In this document: in pieces, positions 56,097 through 64,000 of the stretch
Numbering within the stretch: position 1 is the stretch's first letter
Layout of the letters: each line of letters starts with the position of its first letter
DNA from: M3007 sp964589365
GTDB taxonomy: Bacteria > Bacteroidota > Bacteroidia > Chitinophagales > Saprospiraceae
Length of the DNA: 64,000 nt
Assembly: GCA_964589365.1 (NCBI GenBank)
Contig: CAZPTQ010000002.1
Location: 1 to 64,000 of the forward strand
Direction: 5' to 3'
Translations under genes and position numbers: made by a program
Notes under the pieces: model-generated
Seen by the model: only the letters and a program-made list of their open reading frames with translations
Databases searched by the model: none
Told to the model about the DNA's origin: nothing

Positions 56097-57548
56097 TCAG
56101 GCCTCAATCCCTTCATTTTCTTTAGACCTCCCCCATAAACTCCCCAGCAACATGCCCAATGCGCTGGCAGCCAATCCATAAAGTATGGCGGGCACTTCGA
56201 GCAGCACCTGGGTTGTGCCTCCAACCTCCCCCGATTCGGCCAAAGGGGGCAATAACCAATTTGTGCCAAACCAAACAACAAGGCCCGCTATCATGGAAGC
56301 AATGGCACCCGTCCCAGTGGCTCTTTTCCAATAAAGGCCCGCAATGAGCGGCACAAAAAGCGACACCAGGCTAAATGCAGAAGATTCGCCTACCAATTCG
56401 AAAATGTTGTTGCGAGACAATGCCATGAGCCCGGTGATGATGGCTACCCCAACCAGTGAAATGCGCATGATACGCAAAAGTTGCATATCCGTGATATTCC
56501 GAAAAAGTGGCCGCACGAGGTTTTCGCCGATTACTGTGGCCGGGGCCAGCATCGCGCCGCTACAAGTGCTCAAAATGGCCGAAATGAGCGCTCCGAAAAA
56601 GAAAATTTGCATGGCTGGCCCACTATGCTGAAGCACCATGGTGGGTATTATCATCTGCGCATCGCCTTCCAAAAGTTCAGGGTAAAGCACTATCGCACAG
56701 TAGCAGATGATGAGCGGGAGCATCGCTATTGTGAGGTACATGAAGGAGGATATGTAACAAGCCCATACCGATGAGCGCACATTTTTAGCAGCCATAACTC
56801 GCTGAAAAACATCCTGTTGTGGTATGCTGCCCAGGCCGATGGTCATCCACGCGGCAAACCAGTGGATAATTTCTGTCGGTTTGGGATCAGGAAAAAATTG
56901 AAAAAAATCAGGCGGGGCAGCTGCCACCATTTTATCAAACCCACCCACCTGCATTACCATACTGACGGCCAGTACCAGCAGGCCTACAATAATGGCGATG
57001 GTCTGTACAAAATCCGTGACAGCCACCGACCACATCCCCCCGATATAGGTATAAACCACCACCAGCGTGGTGCAAAGCAGCACACCCCATTCGCGCTCCA
57101 GACCGCTCACTGCTTCCAACACAATCGCCAAAGCAACTATTTGTGCTGCAATCCAACTAAAATAAGAAGGCACCATAAAGATGGCAGAGGTAATTTCTGC
57201 GGGCCGCCCAAATCGTATTCGATAAAAATCATTGAATGTCAGGATTTTGAGATTGTAAAGCGGTCGTGCTACGAGCAAGCCTGCAAGCAAAAGACAAAGC
57301 GCAGCCCCAAAGGGGTCTTCAATGACCCCCAATAGTCCGTGCTCTGCAAATTCTGCACCAGCACCCAACACTGTTTCAGAGCCAAACCAGGTAGCAAATA
57401 GGGCGCAAGCAACGATAAACATAGGAAGGCCCCTTCCCGCTATTACAAAATCGGCTGTTGTTTTTACGCGCCGTGAAGCCCACCAGCCTACTGCCAAAGT
57501 TCCGAAAAGGTATAAGGCTATAAAGCTGAGTAACAATCCATTTTGCAT
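56097..57548 (-). CDS. Sodium:solute symporter (SSS family)
   Basis: The 483-residue protein has 12-13 membrane helices. SSS-type marks are FATWFGSETVLGAGAEFAEH in the first half, the GGMWSVAVTDFVQTIAIIVG segment and ATVIGENLVRPLF in the second half. Members couple sodium to uptake of sugars, amino acids, pantothenate or carboxylates; the substrate is not predictable here. The gene at 55578 follows 48 bases downstream and probably shares its transcript. Another symporter of the same superfamily but different subgroup is at 61332. Confidence 0.87.
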   Translation of the reverse strand: MQNGLLLSFIALYLFGTLAVGWWASRRVKTTADFVIAGRGLPMFIVACALFATWFGSETVLGAGAEFAEHGLLGVIEDPFGAALCLLLAGLLVARPLYNLKILTFNDFYRIRFGRPAEITSAIFMVPSYFSWIAAQIVALAIVLEAVSGLEREWGVLLCTTLVVVYTYIGGMWSVAVTDFVQTIAIIVGLLVLAVSMVMQVGGFDKMVAAAPPDFFQFFPDPKPTEIIHWFAAWMTIGLGSIPQQDVFQRVMAAKNVRSSVWACYISSFMYLTIAMLPLIICYCAIVLYPELLEGDAQMIIPTMVLQHSGPAMQIFFFGALISAILSTCSGAMLAPATVIGENLVRPLFRNITDMQLLRIMRISLVGVAIITGLMALSRNNIFELVGESSAFSLVSLFVPLIAGLYWKRATGTGAIASMIAGLVVWFGTNWLLPPLAESGEVGGTTQVLLEVPAILYGLAASALGMLLGSLWGRSKENEGIEA

Positions 57549-57579
57549 GAGAAAAGCAACAGGGTTTTGATTTTCGCGT

Positions 57580-57587
57580 CAAAGGTA
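57580..57587 (-). promoter_or_regulatory. Candidate -7 box for the SSS symporter
   Basis: The minus strand reads TACCTTTG, full TAnnTTTG match, about 31 bases before the start codon. No TTG with correct spacing is seen. Confidence 0.35.
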
Positions 57588-57627
57588 AAATTGTGCGTAA
57601 GGAAGAACCCTGGTTTTGGAGCCTCTA

Positions 57628-58350
57628 CTAAAGGATCTTTTTAGGCTTGGTCAAAATGTAAGAAAGGGTGGCTCCACCAAAATAATACCAGTCCTTTTTT
57701 TCGGGGTTTCCATTAAGGCGCACCCCATCCAAATAGTCAGAAAACACTGGTCGCAAGCCCAGTTCTGCGCCAATAACCAATGTTTCATTGATATCTGCCC
57801 TGAGTCCGATGCCCATTGGGGCGATGAGGAACGTTTGATGTGCCCCGTTCTCTGGCAGAGGTGCTATTAAAAATTTGCTTCGATCATCCGGTGTCCCGTA
57901 GTACTCGACCTTGATACCACTAAATGTGCCACCCACACCCAAATAAAGGTATGGTGAAAGGAAGTGTTTATGAATGCCAGTGTTCGAAAAACGATCTTTC
58001 CCCAAAATGTGCCATTCGCCGCAAACGCCAAACTCAAGTATGTCCGTGCCAAAACGGAGGCTTCGTCGCCGTAAAAGCGGGTCTTTAGCATTTGCGTCGT
58101 CGCCAGAAATTGAGCCAGCATAAAGATGTGCTCTAAGCGAAATTTTTTTGGAGAGAAAGTAGCGTAGGAAGGCACCATAACTCAAGCGTGTTTCTGATAG
58201 ATGGAGGTGCTTTTCAGCAATATCGCCTGAATAATTGGCGGCCCCGAAAAGAAAGCCGGCTTCCCAATAGCGCTGGCTAGGCTTGTAGGTTGATTGGGCC
58301 GACAAACTCAATGCAAAACACAAGAATAAAGGTAAAAACAAATGTTTCAT
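57628..58350 (-). CDS. PorG/DUF6089-like outer-membrane beta-barrel protein
   Basis: The 240-residue protein has a signal peptide (FLPLFLCFALSLSAQ). The mature part begins with RYWEAGFLFGAANYSGDIAE, the conserved start of DUF6089 proteins, and continues with strand-like segments (RLSYGAFLRYFLSKK, LSPYLYLGVGGTFSG). The family includes PorG, which is needed by the type IX secretion system to join the outer membrane and the PorK/N ring. Whether this copy is PorG itself needs synteny with porK/porL genes, which are not here. It is a single gene upstream of a symporter on the same strand. Confidence 0.68.
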   Translation of the reverse strand: MKHLFLPLFLCFALSLSAQSTYKPSQRYWEAGFLFGAANYSGDIAEKHLHLSETRLSYGAFLRYFLSKKISLRAHLYAGSISGDDANAKDPLLRRRSLRFGTDILEFGVCGEWHILGKDRFSNTGIHKHFLSPYLYLGVGGTFSGIKVEYYGTPDDRSKFLIAPLPENGAHQTFLIAPMGIGLRADINETLVIGAELGLRPVFSDYLDGVRLNGNPEKKDWYYFGGATLSYILTKPKKIL

Positions 58351-58487
58351 AGATCAGTAGCCGGTTTAAGAAGCAGCATGACGCAAAGCTCTGCCACAAA
58401 GAACGGTGAAAATAGAGAAGAGCATCTTTTTAACAAGTCGAAGGGGATTAGTTTTGCCGTTTTCGGGTGCATCGGGGCTTAACTTTT

Positions 58488-58495
58488 TACATTTG
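58488..58495 (+). promoter_or_regulatory. Candidate -7 box for tatC
   Basis: TACATTTG fits TAnnTTTG and ends 73 bases before the tatC start. The nearest TTG is 31 bases upstream, so only the -7 element is supported. Confidence 0.35.
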
Positions 58496-58568
58496 CCGGG
58501 TCAAACAGGCTCTAAGAAAATCCCCAAGATGCTCTAACCCCAGCCCAAGGCTTTCAAATCCAACGACT

Positions 58569-59441
58569 ATGCCTCTCGATCAGCAACACGAACAAGAACG
58601 CAACGAAATGTCTTTTTTCGATCATATTACCGAATTGCGAAGGCATCTCCTTCGATCTGCGTTGGCGATAGCGGTGGTAGGCATCGTGTGTTTTTTGAAT
58701 AAGGACTTTGTTTTCAACACACTCATTTTTGGCCCGCGGAGTCCTGATTTTATCACTTATAGGGCGCTCTGCAGCTTCTCGCATTGGGCAAGAGCGGGCG
58801 AGGCGATGTGCTTTACACCGCCAGTGTTCAACCTCATCACACGACAATTGGGCGAAGTGTTGATGCAGCATTTGTATGTGTCGTTTTGGCTGGGGGTCAT
58901 CGGGGCTTTCCCGTTTATTTTTTGGGAATTCTGGAGGTTTGTCCGCCCCGGTCTACTGGACACCGAGCGAAAGGCAGTGCGTGGGGTGGTTGCCATTTGT
59001 ACTTTTCTCTTTTTGCTGGGGGTATCGTTTGGCTATTTTATCATTGCTCCGTTTTCCATCAGTTTTTTAGCAGGCTATACCTTGGAAGGGCTTGAAGTGT
59101 CGCCTACCCTGGATTCGTATGTTACGTACATGACTATGTTTACTTTGCCAACGGGCTTGATTTTCGAGATGCCCATATTGGCTTATTTTTTGGCAAAAAT
59201 CGGATTGATCGGACCCGCCTTTTTGCGCAACCAGCGTCGGCAAGCCTTTATAATCATACTCATCGTTGCGGCCATTATCACACCACCAGACGTAGTATCC
59301 CAAATGCTGGTAACCGTCCCATTATACGGTCTTTATGAGATAAGTATCTTGGTGGTGGCCAGGGTACAGCGAAAGCGCGAAAAGGCCCTAAAAGCCTCTG
59401 AGGATAAAAGCCGCCAACTGACAGCATACGAGGAAGATTAA
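58569..59441 (+). CDS. tatC: Twin-arginine translocase subunit TatC
   Basis: TatC is the six-helix receptor that binds twin-arginine signal peptides of folded proteins for export. The 290-residue protein has MSFFDHITELRRHLL near the N-terminus, a conserved FWEFWRFVRPGL, and ITPPDVVSQMLVTVPLYGLYE near the end, all diagnostic. The segment between the first two helices (GPRSPDFITYRALCS and beyond) is longer than in E. coli, as usual in Bacteroidota. The start at 58569 is consistent with MPLDQQHEQERNEM. tatA is not in the window. The OppB-like permease follows 59 bases later on the same strand. Confidence 0.95.
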   Translation: MPLDQQHEQERNEMSFFDHITELRRHLLRSALAIAVVGIVCFLNKDFVFNTLIFGPRSPDFITYRALCSFSHWARAGEAMCFTPPVFNLITRQLGEVLMQHLYVSFWLGVIGAFPFIFWEFWRFVRPGLLDTERKAVRGVVAICTFLFLLGVSFGYFIIAPFSISFLAGYTLEGLEVSPTLDSYVTYMTMFTLPTGLIFEMPILAYFLAKIGLIGPAFLRNQRRQAFIIILIVAAIITPPDVVSQMLVTVPLYGLYEISILVVARVQRKREKALKASEDKSRQLTAYEED

Positions 59442-59500
59442 GAGGGCTTGGATATTTGCGCCATCATTGTCTTAAGCCCGATGTCTAACGCCCATTTCTT

Positions 59501-60985
59501 ATGCTCAAATATCTCTTTCGCCGAACAATCTTGGCCATACCCACGCTGCTGGTCATTTCCTTTTTGGCATTTGGGCTAGGCAAATGCGCACCGGGCGACC
59601 CGGTGGTGAACGTTTTTGGCGAGGAGGCTTACAACACACTGGACCCGGCTCAACAGGCCGAACAATATCGCTCAAATGCCGTTCGGCTTGGGCTTGATGG
59701 CCCCGCGTTTTACTTCTCCCTTACCACCGCCGCTTACCCTGACACGCTGTGGCGTATTTTCCCGCTTGACCGACGTGCACGGTTGGAAAAACTGATCGGG
59801 CAAACAGGCAATTGGCCTGCTGTTAAAAAATACGATGCGGCCATTTCTGCAACCGTACGCGCAGTGGAATCTCTTCCGTCATCAGTTCCTCAAAGCAGCA
59901 GGTTGTTGCGTGAATTGACTTTTTTGGTACGCGCCGAAAACCTAATTTTACTTGATTCTGCCGTGAAACGAGTAAACGCGCTGGCCGCCGAAATCCCGGA
60001 GGCTCCTTTTATGCCGCTAAAGCCGAACGAGATATTGTCTGAACGCCTCGAACCAGGGCCAGCTTATGCCCATCTGGCTACCGCGCTTTCACAATTGGAT
60101 ACAACGGTTTATGCGTTGCGCAGCCAAAGCCTCCCGGGCAATCTCCGCCGCCCAGCTGTTCACTGGCATGGGTTTGATAATCAATACCATCGGTGGTTCA
60201 AGGGGTTCCTGACGGGTGATTTAGGCCTTACGAGACGGCGGGTGGAGGTATGGTTGGATATACAGTCAAGCCTGATTTCAACCCTTACAATTAATTTTCT
60301 GGCTATAATATTGGCATACCTTATTGCCATTCCCTTTGGTGTAGAAATGGTTCGAAGAAAGGGCCGTTGGCTGGATGTCTGGGGCAAACGGACTTTGTTT
60401 TTCCTTTATTCAATACCTGTTTTTTGGCTAGGAGGCTTGCTAATAATGGTATTTACGAACACTGCATGGGGACATGCTTTACTACCCAACATTTACTTTG
60501 ACGTCCAAGATGCATGGCAGCCCGGCAAAACTTCTTTTACTGATTGGTGGAGCGCCAATGCTTCGAAATGCGTGCTACCTATAATCATTTTGACGATCCA
60601 TGCAGTGGCGATTTTGGCCTTGCAAATGCGGAGCGGAGTACTCGGCGTCATAGGAGAAGACTATATCCGTACAGCACGGGCCAAGGGGGTGGGGGAGGAA
60701 GAGGTGTATTGGAGTCATGCTTTCCGTAATGCGCTTTTCCCGATCATCACGGTGTTTGCGACGGTGCTGCCTGCGGTGTTTTCAGGCTCACTGGTCGTAG
60801 AGGCTCTGTTCGGTTTTCCGGGTATGGGCAATAAAACCTTTGAGGCCTACCTGGGAAAAGACCTCCCACTGCTTTCGGCTATTATGATGGTAGCGGCTAC
60901 GCTCACCATTTTGAGCGGGTTGCTTGCAGATGTATTGTATGCGTGGGCTGACCCTCGTGTGCGATTTTCAAAAGAAAACGGCTAA
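59501..60985 (+). CDS. OppB/DppB-type ABC permease with a large periplasmic insert
   Basis: This permease subunit for oligopeptide or similar uptake has 494 residues, while DppB is about 310-340. The N-terminal helix (LFRRTILAIPTLLVISFLAF) and APGDP mark the family. Residues about 45-235 form a long soluble, mostly helical insert (QSSRLLRELTFLVRAENLIL). The canonical part resumes at FLTGDLGLTRRRVEVW and includes the EAA-loop YIRTARAKGVGEEEVYWSH and VVEALFGFPGMGNKTFEAYL. The partner permease, ATPase and binding protein genes are not adjacent. It ends 36 bases before tRNA-Cys. Confidence 0.85.
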   Translation: MLKYLFRRTILAIPTLLVISFLAFGLGKCAPGDPVVNVFGEEAYNTLDPAQQAEQYRSNAVRLGLDGPAFYFSLTTAAYPDTLWRIFPLDRRARLEKLIGQTGNWPAVKKYDAAISATVRAVESLPSSVPQSSRLLRELTFLVRAENLILLDSAVKRVNALAAEIPEAPFMPLKPNEILSERLEPGPAYAHLATALSQLDTTVYALRSQSLPGNLRRPAVHWHGFDNQYHRWFKGFLTGDLGLTRRRVEVWLDIQSSLISTLTINFLAIILAYLIAIPFGVEMVRRKGRWLDVWGKRTLFFLYSIPVFWLGGLLIMVFTNTAWGHALLPNIYFDVQDAWQPGKTSFTDWWSANASKCVLPIIILTIHAVAILALQMRSGVLGVIGEDYIRTARAKGVGEEEVYWSHAFRNALFPIITVFATVLPAVFSGSLVVEALFGFPGMGNKTFEAYLGKDLPLLSAIMMVAATLTILSGLLADVLYAWADPRVRFSKENG

Positions 60986-61021
60986 GATTCTGAATGTCAG
61001 AAAATTAGCCGTTGTATTTTG

Positions 61022-61092
61022 AGGTTTCCAGCGGATTCGAACCGCTGTAGCAGCTTTTGCAGAGCTGTGCCTAACCGCTCGGCCAGGAAACC
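61022..61092 (-). tRNA. tRNA-Cys (GCA)
   Basis: This 71-base cloverleaf on the minus strand has acceptor stem GGTTTCC/GGAAACC and discriminator T, the U73 expected for Cys. The anticodon loop CTGCAAA between CAGCT and AGCTG gives GCA. The T arm has GGTTCGAATCC. CCA is not encoded. It lies antisense between two plus-strand transport genes. Confidence 0.95.
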
Positions 61093-61331
61093 TTGTTGCT
61101 GAAAGCGGGTGCAAAGAAACGGGTTTTTTCGCGAAACTTACAAGCCCACTGGCCCAATGAATTTTATTTTTCTAGAAAAAGGTGCTCAATTCGTGGCAAA
61201 ACTCATTTCAAATGATGAAATACTTTCCCAAACCTTTGATTCTCCCGACCCTTCCTACATTTGGGCTGCCTTAACCAGACCCGGATTTTTGCCACACCAT
61301 TTCTTAATTCACTTTTTTCAACTGGACACTT

Positions 61332-62942
61332 ATGGGTGCTGCTTTACAATCTTTGGATTATGCCGTTTTCCTGCTGTACTTTTTCATCGTATCGGGTTAC
61401 GGCTATTGGATTTATCTTAGAAAGAAATCGGGCGAAAATACTGCAAGCGGTTTTTTCCTCGCGGAAGGAGCGCTCACTTGGTGGGCCATAGGTGCATCGC
61501 TCATTGCATCCAACATCAGTGCCGAGCAATTTATCGGCATGAGCGGTTCGGGCTTCGCCATGGGCTTGGCCATTGCCTCGTACGAATGGATGGCTGCGGC
61601 CACGCTGATCGTGGTGGCCGTGTTTTTTATGCCGGGCTATATCAAAAACAGGATTTTCACGATGCCGCAATTTCTCGAAAAGCGGTATAGTCCTTTGGTG
61701 GCCACAATGATGGCGGTGTTTTGGCTATTGGTTTACGTTTTTGTGAACCTCACTGCTATCATTTATCTCGGCGCGATAGCGGTGAGCACCATCTCTGGCT
61801 TTAGTTTTACGACTTGCGCGATTTTTTTGGCTGCATTTGCAATTCTTATTACCCTTGGAGGAATGAAAGTGATTGGCTATACGGATGTCATTCAGGTAGC
61901 GATCTTGGTTTTGGGAGGCTTGTTCACGACCTATCTGGCGCTTGATCTGGTAGCGCAACAATTTGGCACTCAAGGCGCAGTAGCCGGTCTTGGGCTTCTC
62001 AGAGAACAAGCTCCGGGACATTTTCACATGATTTTTGACGAATCGAACAAATACTATAAAGACCTGCCTGGGCTTACCGTGCTGTTCGGTGCAATGTGGA
62101 TTGCCAACCTGAATTATTGGGGCTGCAATCAGTACATTACCCAACGGGCATTGGGCGCGAAAATAGAAACGGCTCGCAGCGGGCTTCTTTTCGCGGCGTT
62201 TTTGAAGTTGTTGATGCCGATCATCGTTGTTCTGCCGGGCATTGCAGCGTATGTGCTGCACCAAAAAGGAATGTTCCAGCAAGAAATGATGAACGCGGCA
62301 GGCGAAGTGAAGCCCGACAAGGCGTACCCCGTGCTGCTCAATTTGCTCGGCCCTGGCTTGAAAGGACTGTCATTTGCGGCACTTACCGCAGCCATCGTGG
62401 CTTCTTTGGCAGGCAAGGCAAACTCAATTGCCACTATTTTCACCCTCGACCTGTACAATAAGTACATGGAAAAAGGAGCTTCTGAGGAAAAACAAGTGCG
62501 CGTTGGGCGTTGGACCATTCTTGTTTCGATGGCCATTGCCGTTTTGGTGGCACCTCAATTGCAAAAACTCGAACAGGGTTTTCAGTTCATCCAAGAGTTT
62601 ACGGGGTTGATTTCGCCGGGGGTAGTGGCTATTTTCTTGCTGGGCTTTTTCTGGAAAAGGGCTACCGCAAACGCAGCGTTGGTAGCAGCGCTCGTTACAA
62701 TTCCACTGGGCTTAACCTTCAAAAAGTGGATGCCAGAAGTGCCATTCCTGGACCAAATGGGCTACGTTTTCTTGGTGCTTGTAGCACTTATGGTTGTCAT
62801 CAGCCTAGTGGACCCGAAAAGCAAAAACAACCCGAAGGCAATGGAAGTAGACACTTCAATGTTTAAGACTTCACAGTCATTTGCCATTGGCGCCTTGTTG
62901 GTTGTTGGTATTTTAGCTGCATTGTATATTGTGTTTTGGTAA
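61332..62942 (+). CDS. Sodium/glucose (SGLT)-type solute symporter
   Basis: The 536-residue membrane protein has about 14 helices. Motifs: GAALQSLDYAVFLLYFFIVS at the N-terminus, WWAIGASLIASNISAEQFIGMSG (given as WAIGASLIASNISAEQF), MPQFLEKRYSPLVA and AALTAAIVASLAGKANSIATIF (as AALTAAIVASLAGKANS). These place it in the SGLT/vSGLT branch that takes up sugars with sodium. The gap between the stop of the upstream permease and this gene contains only the antisense tRNA-Cys. The downstream gene codes for a secreted protein of unknown function. Confidence 0.9.
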   Translation: MGAALQSLDYAVFLLYFFIVSGYGYWIYLRKKSGENTASGFFLAEGALTWWAIGASLIASNISAEQFIGMSGSGFAMGLAIASYEWMAAATLIVVAVFFMPGYIKNRIFTMPQFLEKRYSPLVATMMAVFWLLVYVFVNLTAIIYLGAIAVSTISGFSFTTCAIFLAAFAILITLGGMKVIGYTDVIQVAILVLGGLFTTYLALDLVAQQFGTQGAVAGLGLLREQAPGHFHMIFDESNKYYKDLPGLTVLFGAMWIANLNYWGCNQYITQRALGAKIETARSGLLFAAFLKLLMPIIVVLPGIAAYVLHQKGMFQQEMMNAAGEVKPDKAYPVLLNLLGPGLKGLSFAALTAAIVASLAGKANSIATIFTLDLYNKYMEKGASEEKQVRVGRWTILVSMAIAVLVAPQLQKLEQGFQFIQEFTGLISPGVVAIFLLGFFWKRATANAALVAALVTIPLGLTFKKWMPEVPFLDQMGYVFLVLVALMVVISLVDPKSKNNPKAMEVDTSMFKTSQSFAIGALLVVGILAALYIVFW

Positions 62943-63029
62943 CAGCTTCGTTTGTTGTGATAAGCACCTGTTGGAGCATTATTTATTGGCAATAAGTCTT
63001 CAACAGGCGCTAAGTCTAAATTGATTTTG

Positions 63030-63611
63030 ATGCAAAATCTAGTATTCCTTTTCCTCTCGCTTGCCACATTTTCGGCACAACCTTCGGGGAAAATCTACTT
63101 TCGCAACCCTTCTTTTGAAGGTGCTCCAGGTGCTGGCAAATGCCCGAAAGGTTGGTATTCTGGCTATCAAGGCAGCACACCAGATATGCTACCTGGAGCT
63201 TGGGAAGTAATGTTCCCTGCCCAAGACGGCAAAACCTGTGTGGGCCTTATCGTGCGTGAAGACGGTACCCGCGAGGATATCAGCCAAGCATTGGCCGAGC
63301 CGCTCGTAGGCGGAAAGTGCTACGCATTCGCACTCTACCTTGCCCATGCGCCCAGGTATGTGGGCTACAACAAACCTACCAGATTACGCATTTTTGGCTA
63401 TTCGGATAAAGGAGGAAAGCCTGAACTTTTGGCCAGTTCAGTTTTGATTGACCATGCTGATTGGCGGCAATACAAGTTCGAACTTAGCCCTTCAAGCAAC
63501 GTGACTCAGTTGGTTTTTGAAGCGGATTACGCACCCGGGATTGTTTTCAAATACAAGGGGAATCTTTTGATTGACAATTGTTCGCCCTTGGAAAAATGTG
63601 TGCGGGCGTGA
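63030..63611 (+). CDS. Secreted protein with N-terminal NPSFEG domain
   Basis: This protein has 193 residues with a signal peptide (LVFLFLSLATFSAQ). The mature part has FRNPSFEGAPGAGKCPKGWY near residue 30 and then jelly-roll-like strands (CYAFALYLAHAPRY, LRIFGYSDKGGKPELL, WRQYKFELSP) ending in LLIDNCSPLEKC. The pattern (N-P-SFEG, C-P-x-G-W, DNC at the end) is that of carbohydrate-binding-like domains common in secreted Bacteroidota proteins, often followed by an OmpA domain that is absent here. It follows the SGLT-type symporter by 87 bases on the same strand. The truncated gene at 9746 starts in a related way. Confidence 0.65.
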   Translation: MQNLVFLFLSLATFSAQPSGKIYFRNPSFEGAPGAGKCPKGWYSGYQGSTPDMLPGAWEVMFPAQDGKTCVGLIVREDGTREDISQALAEPLVGGKCYAFALYLAHAPRYVGYNKPTRLRIFGYSDKGGKPELLASSVLIDHADWRQYKFELSPSSNVTQLVFEADYAPGIVFKYKGNLLIDNCSPLEKCVRA

Positions 63612-63665
63612 CAAGTCTGTCAGTAATATATTCCCCTTGTCAAAAAAATTGAACACAAAAACACG

Positions 63666-64000
63666 ATGCGCCTCAACCGAGCCAATCCTATTCTTTTGAA
63701 TTTTAAGATTTTAATCCTGTCTTTCCTAATCCCCCAAGTGCTTGCGGCACAAGCTGATTCGCTTTTCAGGCAGATTGTTTTCATTGAAAAAATTACGATT
63801 GAGGGGAATAAAAAAACGAAAGCGGGCACGATCTTAAGAGAATTGGAATTTGCCCCAGGCGATTCTCTTCAAACTGCCGGGCTTCCAGCTACTTTGGAGC
63901 GCAACCGACTCCGCCTTATGAACCTTGGCATTTTTACGGAAGCGAGCATCAGTGTAGCCAATTGGAGCAGCGATGGGAAAGTCGGCCTGTTGGTTCATGT
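63666..64000 (+). CDS. POTRA/BamA-like outer-membrane protein (3' end outside window)
   Basis: The open frame runs into the right edge. It starts with a signal peptide (LKILILSFLIPQVLAAQ variant; as encoded: FKILILSFLIPQVLAAQ). The first POTRA domain then reads IVFIEKITIEGNKKTKAGTI, LRELEFAPGDSL and RLMNLGIFTEASISV. This strand-helix-helix-strand pattern with IEGNKKTK and N-L-GIF is typical of BamA, TamA and related surface antigens. The barrel lies outside the window, so the precise member cannot be named. Confidence 0.82.
   Translation, partial: MRLNRANPILLNFKILILSFLIPQVLAAQADSLFRQIVFIEKITIEGNKKTKAGTILRELEFAPGDSLQTAGLPATLERNRLRLMNLGIFTEASISVANWSSDGKVGLLVH

Overview
The window looks like a chromosomal segment of a Bacteroidota bacterium, most plausibly of the Saprospirales (Saprospiraceae, Haliscomenobacter or Lewinella-like). 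The evidence is two secreted proteins with type IX secretion (T9SS) C-terminal sorting domains, a PorQ-like and a DUF6089/PorG-like protein, DUF4271 beside hemD, several TAnnTTTG-type -7 boxes, and many long genes with beta-propeller (BNR/VPS10-like) repeats. The taxonomic call below phylum level is an inference. There is no rRNA, CRISPR array, integrase, transposase or phage module. Two tRNA genes (Phe, Cys) are present.

Layout. 1-8.4 kb: mnmA (cut by the left edge), a T9SS-sorted BNR protein, ribosome-rescue factor arfB, a 1070-residue VPS10/BNR protein and a LolA-fold protein. 8.7-20.4 kb: mostly housekeeping genes: a polyprenyl diphosphate synthase, aldose epimerase, a GDSL lipase, DUF2141, typA/bipA, queA, DUF2795, hemD, DUF4271, tRNA-Phe, lpxK and murQ. 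20.5-34.9 kb: a decayed lipoprotein gene, a two-domain envelope protein, viroplasmin-type RNase H, a YtcJ-like amidohydrolase lipoprotein, DUF1015, an AAA ATPase/TOPRIM-like pair behind an ABC exporter, a VPGCxxT thioredoxin fused to an MsrA-like domain, TerC and a DPP-IV-type S9 peptidase. 35-48 kb: TauE/SafE permease, a 1364-residue T9SS cargo, an RND-type adaptor, a VWA/HYR protein, PorQ, a YwqK-repeat protein, an unknown 352-residue protein and an RsbW-like kinase. 48-64 kb: PBP1A, an SRPBCC/VOC cluster with broken members, an ECF sigma factor with a small downstream gene, a 4-TM protein and solute symporter, DUF6089, tatC, an OppB-like permease, tRNA-Cys, a second sodium:solute symporter, a secreted protein and the start of a POTRA/BamA-like gene (cut by the right edge).

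How the genes relate. Most loci are single genes or two-gene operons. Their ends are marked by strong hairpins, and convergent pairs are often separated by long near-perfect inverted repeats (34931-35035, 48287-48348, 25072-25188, 4263-4373).

The most striking feature is that short palindromic or low-complexity repeats also sit inside genes, in frame. A G/C-rich element is in mnmA, the amidohydrolase and the S9 peptidase, each time in the same reading frame. A 98-bp multi-hairpin element is in the linker of the large T9SS cargo. A second palindrome family is at two signal-peptide/linker sites. A CCAATA/CCAATC repeat is in two post-signal linkers. Several genes are in decay (20579-21276, 9746-10042, 51399-51797, 53713-53811, and probably the TOPRIM gene). 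The best candidate for an unrecognised functional module is the overlapping ATPase/TOPRIM pair at 26.4-28 kb, which resembles the general plan of several anti-phage systems, though its TOPRIM gene may be damaged.
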